DNA from: Loktanella sp. M215
GTDB lineage: Bacteria > Pseudomonadota > Alphaproteobacteria > Rhodobacterales > Rhodobacteraceae
Assembly: GCF_021735925.1 (NCBI RefSeq)
Contig: NZ_WMEA01000010.1
Span: 1 to 26,380 of the forward strand
DNA: 26,380 nucleotides
Reading direction: 5' to 3'
Part shown: positions 13,151 to 20,549 of the stretch, piece after piece
Position numbering within the stretch: the stretch's first letter is position 1
Layout of the letters: the number at the start of each line of letters is the position of its first letter
Program-made: the position numbers and the translations under genes
The notes under the pieces: model-generated
What the model was told of the DNA's origin: nothing
Database searches by the model: none
The model's input: only the letters and a program-made list of their open reading frames with translations

Positions 13151-13700
13151 CCGATGCGCGGCTGTCTTTGGGCTGGTCCTTGCCACGCTGGGAGCATCTT
13201 CGCTGTCTGCACAAGAGAGGACAATCTTTGACAAGGCCAATCGCACCACGGTGGGGGACTGGGCCGTGGAATGTATGGCGAATACTGAATCCACCGAGGG
13301 CAAATGCCAAGTTTATCAAAGAGTTCTGACGCAAGACCCTAACACTGCCGCGATGGTTGTCGCGTTAGCATGGTCCCTGCCCAAGGACGCGCTTCTCGCG
13401 CAGATTTCCTTACCGCTAGGCAGCGATCTTACCGAGCCGCCATTGCTGAGCATTGATGGTAAGGTCGCAGCCAACTTCACTTGGTCGCGGTGTGTGTCGA
13501 GCGGATGCCTAGTCGAGGCAGCTTTGCCCGACGCTCTGATTGCAGCCCTCGTGCGAGGAAAGAGCGCAAAGTTCACGGTGGTCCAGCCCAATGGGGGCGA
13601 GATCGCGATACCGCTGTCGCTAACGGGTTTGGCCGAAGCGTTGGATCGGATCATACCAAAAAATGCAATGCCAGCCGTGACAGCGGACGACGGCGGATAA
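13137..13700 (+). CDS. IalB-family periplasmic protein, last gene of the curli operon
   Basis: 187 residues, present once in the window. The ATG at 13137 overlaps the csgG end by 14 bp, so translation is likely coupled; its ribosome site is weak. A signal peptide ends near SSLSAQ (residue 26). The body fits the invasion-associated locus B family: GDWAVEC, then C-x-VYQRV, ISLPLGSDL, LSIDG, W-x-RC-x-x-x-GCLVEA and IPLSLTGLAEALD. Four cysteines (Cys in VEC, GKC, SRC, GC) suggest two disulfides. IalB proteins are periplasmic or surface-linked and their biochemical role is unknown. Tight linkage to csgG and the lack of csgE suggest, as inference, an export or folding helper. Confidence 0.8.
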   Translation: MLYTDRCAAVFGLVLATLGASSLSAQERTIFDKANRTTVGDWAVECMANTESTEGKCQVYQRVLTQDPNTAAMVVALAWSLPKDALLAQISLPLGSDLTEPPLLSIDGKVAANFTWSRCVSSGCLVEAALPDALIAALVRGKSAKFTVVQPNGGEIAIPLSLTGLAEALDRIIPKNAMPAVTADDGG

Positions 13701-13879
13701 TTCGCGAGGTCAGGCCAGCCTAGAATTTGCTATGTATCGACGGTTCCTGCCTAGATGTTTGGTCCAATGGCTTAGTGGTGCGTTCTTTTCAGCGCTTGGA
13801 AATAAGCGTTACGAAGTGGCATAAGGATGTGACGCTCTAAGACAGCTAAACTTGGTCCACAATTCACTCCACACCCGCT
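13701..13879. other. Short intergenic stretch between convergent operon ends
   Basis: 179 bp between the stop of the IalB-family gene (plus strand) and the stop of the relaxase gene (minus strand). The only structure seen is a weak hairpin AGCGCTT-GGAAAT-AAGCGTT near 13790-13810, which could help end transcription from either side. No gene is apparent. Confidence 0.4.
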
Positions 13880-15181
13880 TCACAGCCCATACCCATCATC
13901 GATTCCGCGGCTCAACTCGCGCTCAAGTTCTAGCGCCTGCACCCTTTCGTCCTTGATCTCGTTAGCGCGGGCATTGGCCGGACCTGCGATGTCCGCGAAC
14001 TCACAGCCAAAGCGATCGGCGGCGGCATCGACCTCTGAGATCAGCGCCCGCTGCCGCTCCTCACTGAGGTCCCCGTCGTCAAGCTCACGGCTGTCCTGCC
14101 AGGCGCGGGCGATCTGCTCGATGAACTGCGCCCGCTCGGCCTCCAGCGCCGCCAACCGCTCCACCTCACGCGCCTGGGCCTGCTCAGCGGCCAAGACCCG
14201 CTGCCGCTCGGCCTCCTTCCCTTGGTACGCCCGGCTAAAGCTGGCGGCGAAGTCCTTGGCCCCTGCCCCGGAAAACAACGCGCGCGCCGCCTCGGTCGCC
14301 GCAGACAACCGGCTGGCGTCGGCCTCACGCGCTGCCATGTAGATGTTGCGGGCCTGAACCATCCGCTCCAGCAAATCAGCCATGAGGCTGCGCTGCTGGC
14401 GGACGCCGTGCACCTGCGCCCCGCGCTGGGTGACGGGCGTGTAGTCCGTGCCATTGTGCTCAGCCATGCGCCGTGCCTTGCGCTCCATGGCATTGGCCGC
14501 CGGTCCCAGCTTGATCTCAGGATCGCGGTCCAGCGTCATGGCGACCAGCTCCTCCCCGCGCTCCAGCGCCGCCGCGCGCTGATCTTCCAGCGAGCGGTGA
14601 TCGACCCGCGCTTCGAGACCAGCGCGTTCTAGGGCATGATTCTGCATCTGCGCCCAGAGGCCGCGCATGTCCTCGATCTCAGCCCCGCCGGTCTTCGCGG
14701 CGTCGAGGATGCGGGTCTTGTCGGTCAGACCGTCGGCTGACAGCACACGGGTGGTAGTCAGAATATGAGCGTGATGGTTTCGCTGATCGCCCTCGCGGTG
14801 TGGGGCATGCAGGGCAACATCCGCGGCGATACCGTAGCGGTCGACCAGCGCCTGGGCAAAGTCTCGCGCCAGGGCGGCCCGGCCCTCCACCGAGATATCT
14901 GACGGCAAGGCCAGCTCCCACTCGCGGGCAGTGACGGAATTCTTGCGGGTCTCGCGCGCTTCGGCCGCGTTCCACAGACCGGCGCGGTCCGACGCCCATT
15001 CGGGGGCACCGGTGGGCACGAGGATGAAGGCATCCTCGATACCCTGCTTGCGGGTATAGTCATGCACCCGGCCCTCCCGCTCACAGGACAGGCATTCGCC
15101 GGCGCGGTAGGCCGCTGCCGCTGTCGCCGTGCGCCCGACGCTGCGCTTCACGGTCTTGACGCTCAGGTGGTAGCTCGCCAT
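13880..15181 (-). CDS. mobA: MobA/MobL relaxase, MOBQ family (intact copy)
   Basis: 433 residues. The start at 15181 (MASYHLSVKTVKRS) is chosen over an upstream in-frame ATG because GGAGGGG lies just before it and because the N-terminus matches RSF1010 MobA (MAIYHLTAKT). Tyr25 in AAYRAGE is at the same position as the RSF1010 nicking tyrosine. The metal-binding motif is NHHAHIL (His136, 137, 139), preceded by HAPHREGD. After about residue 200 it is highly helical and charged, with a coiled coil from about 330. No primase domain is present. It would nick oriT at 15732-15780 and pilot the strand, using the transfer apparatus of a co-resident conjugative plasmid, since no mating-pair genes are encoded here. 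Confidence 0.92.
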   Translation of the reverse strand: MASYHLSVKTVKRSVGRTATAAAAYRAGECLSCEREGRVHDYTRKQGIEDAFILVPTGAPEWASDRAGLWNAAEARETRKNSVTAREWELALPSDISVEGRAALARDFAQALVDRYGIAADVALHAPHREGDQRNHHAHILTTTRVLSADGLTDKTRILDAAKTGGAEIEDMRGLWAQMQNHALERAGLEARVDHRSLEDQRAAALERGEELVAMTLDRDPEIKLGPAANAMERKARRMAEHNGTDYTPVTQRGAQVHGVRQQRSLMADLLERMVQARNIYMAAREADASRLSAATEAARALFSGAGAKDFAASFSRAYQGKEAERQRVLAAEQAQAREVERLAALEAERAQFIEQIARAWQDSRELDDGDLSEERQRALISEVDAAADRFGCEFADIAGPANARANEIKDERVQALELERELSRGIDDGYGL

Positions 15182-15295
15182 GCGCCCTACCCCTCCAGAA
15201 GACTGGCACAGGCGGCGAACACCGGTCCGCTGCCGACCGCCAGCACGCAGCGCAAACCCCGGCGCCAGCGACGGGGACGCGGGGTGCGCGGCCCG

Positions 15296-15346
15296 GTCTG
15301 TCGCCCGGCCCGCGCCCCGCAAAGCGGCGCGGGCCGGGCGACAGAC
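15296..15346. repeat. Perfect 21-bp inverted repeat in the relaxase leader
   Basis: Arms at 15296-15316 (beginning GTCTGTCGCCCGG) and 15326-15346 (ending CCGGGCGACAGAC) are exact complements around a 9-bp loop. It lies 115 bp upstream of the relaxase start and would be in its leader RNA. In copy 1 (1264-1302) the inner 15 bp of each arm survive while the outer bases differ, probably from base-calling trouble at the hairpin. It could be a terminator-like attenuator of relaxase expression. Confidence 0.75.
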
Positions 15347-15403
15347 GGCAGCAGCAGCGCAGGCGTCCACCCGGACGGCAAGCCACTGCCTGCCCCGCCG
15401 CAT

Positions 15404-15445
15404 CCCTCACCCTGACCGGCCCCACCAGGACGGTCAGGGTGAGGG
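15404..15445. repeat. Perfect 15-bp inverted repeat in the mobilization region
   Basis: CCCTCACCCTGACCG (15404-15418) and CGGTCAGGGTGAGGG (15431-15445) flank a 12-bp loop. Copy 1 has it at 1364-1406 with one inserted A. It may be a binding site for the traD-like protein or relaxase, or a single-strand structure during transfer. Confidence 0.7.
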
Positions 15446-15471
15446 ACCGACGGGGCCGTTTGCCGGACGAG

Positions 15472-15492
15472 CGCAGCGTGGCAAACGCTGCG
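15472..15492. repeat. CGCAGCG/CGCTGCG inverted repeat
   Basis: Perfect 7-bp arms (15472-15478, 15486-15492) around TGGCAAA, nested with a GTTTGCC/GGCAAAC pair starting at about 15458. Copy 1 equivalent is 1433-1453. One of several dyads between the relaxase leader and oriT; function unknown. Confidence 0.55.
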
Positions 15493-15731
15493 AGGAACCG
15501 GACCATATGGCCCGCTGTTCCGACGCCTCCGGGCTGACAAAGCTGCCAGCAGACCCGGCACCGACAAGGTACCACGGTCGCACTGGCGGCGCGCCAGCCC
15601 GGCACGCCATCCAATCGCGCAGATTGGTTTTGGGGAGTTTGAGAGGGCGGATAGCGCCTCTCTTTCCAATGTGCGAAGCTTCATTGGACGGGGACGCTGT
15701 CGGCGGGGGCTCTGCCCCGGTGAGACCGCAC

Positions 15732-15780
15732 GCAAACTTGAAAGGAAACGCAGTGACGGACAAGTTTGCATAAGTGCGCC
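15732..15780 (+). other. oriT: Origin of transfer (oriT), MOBQ type, copy 2
   Basis: GCAAACTTG (15732-15740) and CAAGTTTGC (15761-15769) form a perfect inverted repeat directly before ATAAGTGCGCC (15770-15780). By analogy with RSF1010-type sites the nick falls after G15778. The traD-like gene starts 72 bp to the right and the relaxase about 550 bp to the left. Confidence 0.82.
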
Positions 15781-15852
15781 ATTCAATCTTTTCAGCTTTC
15801 ATGGTAGGCCTCCATCAACGTAGTACACCACCCTCTCAAAAGGAACCCCGTC

Positions 15853-16281
15853 ATGGCCGCCCCCGCTCTGGAAAAGCTCGAACGCCAGTACGAACAGGCC
15901 AAGGCAAGACTTCAATCCGCCCGCGCCCGGAAGGCGACGCAGGACCGCAAGATCGATGCCAGGCGTAAGATTATTCTGGGCGGTGCACTCATCGAACAAG
16001 CTAGCCGTGATCCCGATGTGACTAGGTTACTGAAGTCGCTGATCGAGGGGCTCGCTCGTGCCCAGGACCGCAAGGCCTTCGATGGATGGTCTCCCCCCGC
16101 CCCGGAAGCAGACAGAGACATCGACGATGTCCTGAACGGCGGCGGAGGCGCGGACAGTGCTGGCTTCCGCAGGGGCGATGCCGATGGGGCGCATGCTGAC
16201 GATCCGTCGCGAACATCGGACCCCGCAACGGCCGGCGATCTGAATACCGCGCAAAGCGTCTGGATGGAGAAACCGTCATGA
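15853..16281 (+). CDS. traD: TraD/MobC-like relaxosome accessory protein (intact copy)
   Basis: 142 residues starting after AAAAGGAACCCCGTC. Residues 5-40 form a basic helix (LEKLERQYEQAKARLQSARA), followed by RRKIILGGALIEQA at about 37-50, the hallmark stretch of TraD-type small conjugation proteins that help the relaxase at oriT. The C-terminal half after the PPAPEADRD stretch is acidic, Gly/Asp-rich and probably disordered, making it about twice the length of classical TraD. It overlaps the next gene by ATGA and lies just right of oriT, so the pair forms the rightward mobilization operon. Confidence 0.75.
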   Translation: MAAPALEKLERQYEQAKARLQSARARKATQDRKIDARRKIILGGALIEQASRDPDVTRLLKSLIEGLARAQDRKAFDGWSPPAPEADRDIDDVLNGGGGADSAGFRRGDADGAHADDPSRTSDPATAGDLNTAQSVWMEKPS

Positions 16282-16874
16282 GCGATAGCACCGATGCAGA
16301 GCCGGATCAGACACCAGAGACCTTGCCCAGCCTGCGGGATATCTTCCACAAGGAAATCACGACCAACGGTGGCGACAGCGCCGCGGCCTTCATTGAGATC
16401 CTCGACGAACTGGATAGCCGCACCGGGGTGACGGACCAGCTGATCGAACAGCTCAATTATAACTTCGAGCTACTCGCTAAATGGTTTGAACATACTAATC
16501 ATCGCTTCAAGAAGATCCCTGAGCAGATTGAGACAAGCACACAGCGCGCCACAGACAACCTGAGCGCCACAGCAGAGCGCGGGGCAGCCACAGGGGCCAA
16601 GCAGGGTGCAGCGCCCTCACACGACGCCCTGGAGGCTCTCAGGGTGGCTGTGAGGGACTACACAGCCCGAGAGGCCGTCATCAAGCGGCGTGCCGCTATA
16701 GGGCTGCCCCTCGTCTTTGGCGCAGGTCTCATTGCAGCCCTGCTCCTCGGCAGCGTCCTCATCCCCGCCCTGCCACAGCATTGGAAATGGCCATGTAAGA
16801 TCATCGGGGCAGAGTTCAGGCCCAACATTGATCCCGATAGAGCAACGACGTTTTGCGTAATCGTCAGGGAGTGA
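16278..16874 (+). CDS. Membrane-anchored coiled-coil mobilization protein (copy 2)
   Basis: Same 198-residue protein as 2239-2835, with no difference between copies. Acidic N-terminus, helical middle, one membrane segment at about 142-162. It is translationally coupled to the intact traD-like gene in this copy. Confidence 0.7.
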   Translation: MSDSTDAEPDQTPETLPSLRDIFHKEITTNGGDSAAAFIEILDELDSRTGVTDQLIEQLNYNFELLAKWFEHTNHRFKKIPEQIETSTQRATDNLSATAERGAATGAKQGAAPSHDALEALRVAVRDYTAREAVIKRRAAIGLPLVFGAGLIAALLLGSVLIPALPQHWKWPCKIIGAEFRPNIDPDRATTFCVIVRE

Positions 16875-16974
16875 AGGGTGCATTCTGAATTCCCAGCATC
16901 TTCGGTGCGTTTGTGCTGACAGGCCGCTTTGAGGTGTAAAACGGGCTTATCCCCGCCACGCTCGTTCAAGCTGG

Positions 16975-17177
16975 GTGTTATATATGTGTTAAATATAGTG
17001 TTAAGCCATTGATAAACGTCTTTAAGCCTATGAAATATAGAAGCTAATCAGAGCGTTCGGTAACTGATACCACGAACTTTGGTACCTAATACCACGAACT
17101 TTGGTAACTGATACCACGAAACTTGACACAAGGTACCTAATACCACGAATATGATGTATGGAACCTAATACCACGAA
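16975..17177 (+). repeat. oriV: Replication origin: AT-rich repeats and five iterons (copy 2)
   Basis: GTGTTA repeats start at 16975, and iterons start at 17059, 17081, 17103, 17132 and 17160. Sequence and spacing are identical to copy 1, which supports the call and shows the region was read accurately twice. Confidence 0.88.
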
Positions 17178-18231
17178 TCTTGACCTTTTCTCCGCCCGCG
17201 AGGAGAAGCCTTCCTTGCCCTTGATGCCAGACAGGCATCCGCAGCACGATTTGTTCATCTGCGATGTGGCCGACGCTGTGCTGAAGGACGTGATGACCCA
17301 CATGGAGCATCCCTTCTATTCGCTGTCGAAGAAGCCTGAGACCGCCATTCGGCGCTATGAACACAAGGGCAGCTGGATTGAAATCACTCCAAGCGTCAAA
17401 GGTTTGGCGACGATTTATGACAAGGACATTTTAATTTACTGCATCTCGCAGATCATGGCGAAGCTTAAAAAGAACGAGCCTGTATCGCCCCGCGTTCGCA
17501 TTAACTCGCGTGACCTACTGATTTTCACCAACCGTGGCACGAGCGGACGGGATTACATGGCGCTAGTTGAAGCGCTTGATCGCCTAGAAGGCACGCGGAT
17601 ACGGACGAACATTCGCTCCGGCGATGAGGAACAATCGGACAGTTTTGGCCTGATCGACGCTTCTTCAATTCGCCGCAAGCACGGCCTCGACGGACGGCTG
17701 CTCTGGTGCGAGGTGAAGCTCTCGGATTGGGTGTTCAACGCGATTCGCTCCCAAGAGGTTTTGACGCTGCACCGTGACTACTTCCGGCTGCGCAAACCAA
17801 TTGAACGGCGTGTGTACGAGATTGCACGGAAGCATTGTGGCCAGCAGGACGAGTGGAAGATTGGGCTCGCCAACCTTCTCAAGAAGACCGGTTCTCAAAG
17901 TCCCCTCAAGCGGTTTCGACAGATGCTCCGCGACCTAGCTGACTATGACCACCTGCCTGACTATAGCGTTACGTTTGATACTGAGGCGGATATGGTCACG
18001 TTTCGCAATCGCGGGACGATGCTCATCACGCCCTCCGTCACCGTCTGGGAAGCCCGCCTTGATCCAGAAGCGTATCACGATGCAAGATCGGCTGCGCCAG
18101 GCTGGGATGTGTATCTGCTGGAGCGTGAATGGCGCTCATGGCTTGGCGACAATGAAATCGAGCCCAAGTATCCTACCCGCCACTTCATCAAGTTTTGCAA
18201 GAGCTGGCATGAGAAACGTGGATATCCATGA
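17158..18231 (+). CDS. repA: Plasmid replication initiator, RepA/RPA family (copy 2)
   Basis: 357 residues, identical to the product of 3119-4192. Starts within the fifth iteron and ends within the octamer array. A second full rep gene in one 14-kb-periodic window is best explained by the contig passing twice round the plasmid. Confidence 0.88.
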   Translation: MEPNTTNLDLFSAREEKPSLPLMPDRHPQHDLFICDVADAVLKDVMTHMEHPFYSLSKKPETAIRRYEHKGSWIEITPSVKGLATIYDKDILIYCISQIMAKLKKNEPVSPRVRINSRDLLIFTNRGTSGRDYMALVEALDRLEGTRIRTNIRSGDEEQSDSFGLIDASSIRRKHGLDGRLLWCEVKLSDWVFNAIRSQEVLTLHRDYFRLRKPIERRVYEIARKHCGQQDEWKIGLANLLKKTGSQSPLKRFRQMLRDLADYDHLPDYSVTFDTEADMVTFRNRGTMLITPSVTVWEARLDPEAYHDARSAAPGWDVYLLEREWRSWLGDNEIEPKYPTRHFIKFCKSWHEKRGYP

Positions 18232-18323
18232 TACCATGACTCCATTTAATCATGGAACCTGGCCGTCATGGTCTCATGATAACAGGGTATTGAGGAAACA
18301 TGATTCCATGGTATCATGTAAAA
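18220..18323. repeat. parS: Octamer array upstream of parA (copy 2)
   Basis: Same contiguous ATGRNNYC-type 8-bp units as 4181-4284, without any base change between copies. Confidence 0.75.
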
Positions 18324-18341
18324 AAATCGAGCAGGAGTATC

Positions 18342-18998
18342 ATGGGCTACATAATAGGAATGGTCTCGCAAAAGGGCGGGGCAGGGAAATCGACTCTGGC
18401 AAGGCTGTTTGCGCGGGAGCTGGCGAAGGACGGTTTTTCCGTCAAGATCGCCGACCTCGACACGCAGCAAACCACGTGCACCGAATGGGCGGCAGATCGC
18501 GCTGAGGCTCAGATCGAACCTGAAATCCAGGTCCAGCCCTTTGGTAACCTCAAAACGGCATTAGCCGAGGCAGGACGGTTCGACGCTTATATTCTCGATG
18601 GCCGTCCGCACTCCTCCCAACAAACGCTGGAGATTGCCCAAGCGGCTGATCTGACGGTCATCCCAACGGGCCAGACCAAGGACGATCTGCGGCCAGCCGT
18701 AAAGTTGGCGCATAGTTTGGCCGATACGGGCATCAGCACAAGTAAGATTGCGTTTGCGCTGGTGAAAACGACGAACAGCGAAGCGGAGCTCAACGCGGCG
18801 AGGGCTTACTTGGAGCAAACTGACTACATCACGCTTGATGGGTATGTGCCGGTCTCAACTGCCTACGGCATCGCGCACGACGCTGGAAAGGTCATCACGG
18901 AGACGCCACACCGCAGCCTGAACGAAAAGGCCGAACGTCTGGCGCAGTCGATCATCAATCGTCTTGCAACAATCACAGCATCAAAAGAGGTGGCATAA
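18342..18998 (+). CDS. parA: ParA partition ATPase (copy 2)
   Basis: 218 residues, identical to 4303-4959: KGGAGKS Walker A, IADLDTQQTT Walker A'. Stop overlaps the parB start (TAATG). Confidence 0.92.
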   Translation: MGYIIGMVSQKGGAGKSTLARLFARELAKDGFSVKIADLDTQQTTCTEWAADRAEAQIEPEIQVQPFGNLKTALAEAGRFDAYILDGRPHSSQQTLEIAQAADLTVIPTGQTKDDLRPAVKLAHSLADTGISTSKIAFALVKTTNSEAELNAARAYLEQTDYITLDGYVPVSTAYGIAHDAGKVITETPHRSLNEKAERLAQSIINRLATITASKEVA

Positions 18999-19237
18999 TG
19001 GCGAACACCTCATTTTTGAAAAAGGGCGCGCCGCCGCCACGTGAGAAAGCCACAAACATCATCGAGGCCGATCCTCGTAAATCTGAGGCCAAGAACAAGC
19101 CACTCCAAGTAATGATCCCGCCAGAAGTCTTCGATGCTTTCAGCGCGAGGGCAGGGGAGACGTTCGGGTTTTCGAAGGGCTCGAAGTCACAGCTCTTCAT
19201 GGCGATGTGGGAATCCTACAATTCCATGAAACGATGA
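18998..19237 (+). CDS. parB: Small ribbon-helix-helix ParB-type protein (copy 2)
   Basis: 79 residues, identical to 4959-5198: basic flexible N-terminus and a PLQVMIPPEV strand followed by two helices. Confidence 0.75.
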   Translation: MANTSFLKKGAPPPREKATNIIEADPRKSEAKNKPLQVMIPPEVFDAFSARAGETFGFSKGSKSQLFMAMWESYNSMKR

Positions 19238-19259
19238 TATCATGATTTCATGGAATTGT
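19218..19259. repeat. Second octamer array / 14-bp inverted repeat at the parB stop (copy 2)
   Basis: Same arms and loop as 5179-5220, unchanged, followed by TTTTGTC. Confidence 0.7.
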
Positions 19260-19402
19260 TTTGTCGGAAGATGGCTACAGGTCTGATTTCGACGTAAAGG
19301 CATATATTCTGGATACCAAGCTGACCGACGCAACAGATAGCGGGGGACTCTTCGGATTGTGTTTCTGAACCTAGTCACGCCGTAAGGATGTGAGATTGGG
19401 GC

Positions 19403-19657
19403 TCACTCTTCAAACATGCCCGGCTGCTGCGGCTCAACCCAGTACCCGCGCCGGCGCTTGGCGGCTTCCAGCAGGATCAGCGCGCTCACGGCAAGGTCCT
19501 CACTCTCAAACCACTCCATGCAGACCTGTCCGCCTTGACCGATCCGGCCCCACTCCCGGTATAGCGTCCAGGCTCCAAACAGGTTCGGCAGCACCAGCAT
19601 GCGATAGTACCGGGCTTGGTTCGTCGCCGCGTCACGCTTCTCGAGGTAGGTCTGCAT
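19403..19657 (-). CDS. Small WGR-domain protein (copy 2)
   Basis: 84 residues, identical to 5364-5618, with EWGRIGQGGQ at residues 35-44. Starts 3 bp after the recombinase stop. Confidence 0.75.
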   Translation of the reverse strand: MQTYLEKRDAATNQARYYRMLVLPNLFGAWTLYREWGRIGQGGQVCMEWFESEDLAVSALILLEAAKRRRGYWVEPQQPGMFEE

Positions 19658-19660
19658 GGC

Positions 19661-20305
19661 TTAGAGATGGTACTTGCGGGCGATATCGAGCGCCTCGGCC
19701 TGTTCGGTGCCGATGTACTCCTTGGTGCTCTCGATGCTGACGTGCCCGAGCAACAGCTGGGCGGCCCGCAGGTTGCCGGTCTGCTGGTGGATGTAGGTCG
19801 GGAAGGTGCGGCGCAGCGAGTGCAGCCCGTAGAGCGCCGGATCGAGCCGGGCCCGCACCAGCCAGCCTTTGAACAACCGCCAGAGCTGGCTTTCGCTCAG
19901 GTGTGAATGCGACCACCGCACGCCCTGTCCAGTGAACAGCCAGCCGTGCAGCGGCCGCTCTTCCACCGCTAGGTAGACGCGCAAGCTGTCGCGTGTCACG
20001 GCCGACAGCCCGCCCGACCGGGCGTGCGTTGCGGGCCGCGGTCTTCTTCTGCCGGATCTCGACGATCTCGCGCACCCCGATCGGCGTCGCCACATCGGCA
20101 ACCCGCAGCCGCACCGAGGTCGGATCCCCGGAAGCAGGTATCGAGGGCAACGTTGAACAGCGCCGGGTCCGCACCGCCGCCGGCTGCGTCCGGCTGTCCT
20201 GGCGCAGCAACAGCCGGATCAGGCTGACCTCGTCGGGGGGTGAGCGGGGGGCTTCTTACCCACCACCTTGCCGCGGTTCCGAGCCACTTTTTGTGGGTCT
20301 GTCAT
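19661..20305 (-). pseudogene. Tyrosine recombinase, frameshifted copy
   Basis: Same gene as 5622-6266. The C-terminal half with HSLR, LLGH and TKEYIG is intact from 19661 to about 20010. Upstream, indels and substitutions at 20010-20025, near 20034, 20116-20130, 20164-20170, 20238-20252 and 20280 break the frame several times. They lie in GC runs and inside one 280-bp patch, while flanking DNA is perfect. Local misassembly or base-calling failure is the likely cause; a real second allele cannot be fully excluded. Confidence 0.8.
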
Positions 20306-20492
20306 AGGCCTGATCCTTGCATGCTCTACACCAACTATGGCGGAAAAGCGTGCATCAGGGAAGGGGAGACTTGCCCGAAACGTCTCAAACCCGTGTTTTA
20401 TATAGCGCCACCCCACCGGACGCCATGCGAGCTAATAGCAGAAAGCTTGCATGAAAAATGGTAAACAGAGCATCCGCTACAGTAGACCCCCG

Positions 20493-20544
20493 GAGCGTTT
20501 ACTTAACGCTCGAATTCACGCGGTAGCAGGATACGCCGCGTGAA
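20493..20544. repeat. Two adjacent hairpins (copy 2)
   Basis: GAGCGTT/AACGCTC and TTCACGCGG/CCGCGTGAA, the same as 6454-6505 and unchanged. Confidence 0.6.
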
Positions 20545-20549
20545 CGCGC

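Larger units (their letters stand above)
15182..15852. other. Mobilization intergenic region (copy 2, clean)
   Basis: Clean version of 1145-1814. It carries in order the 51-bp GC hairpin (15296-15346), a 15-bp-arm inverted repeat (15404-15445), CGCAGCG/CGCTGCG (15472-15492), CCAATC/GATTGG plus T run (15611-15631), TCCAATG/CATTGGA (15665-15688), a GGGGCTCTGCCCC hairpin near 15707 and the oriT. No gene is supported. Confidence 0.7.
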
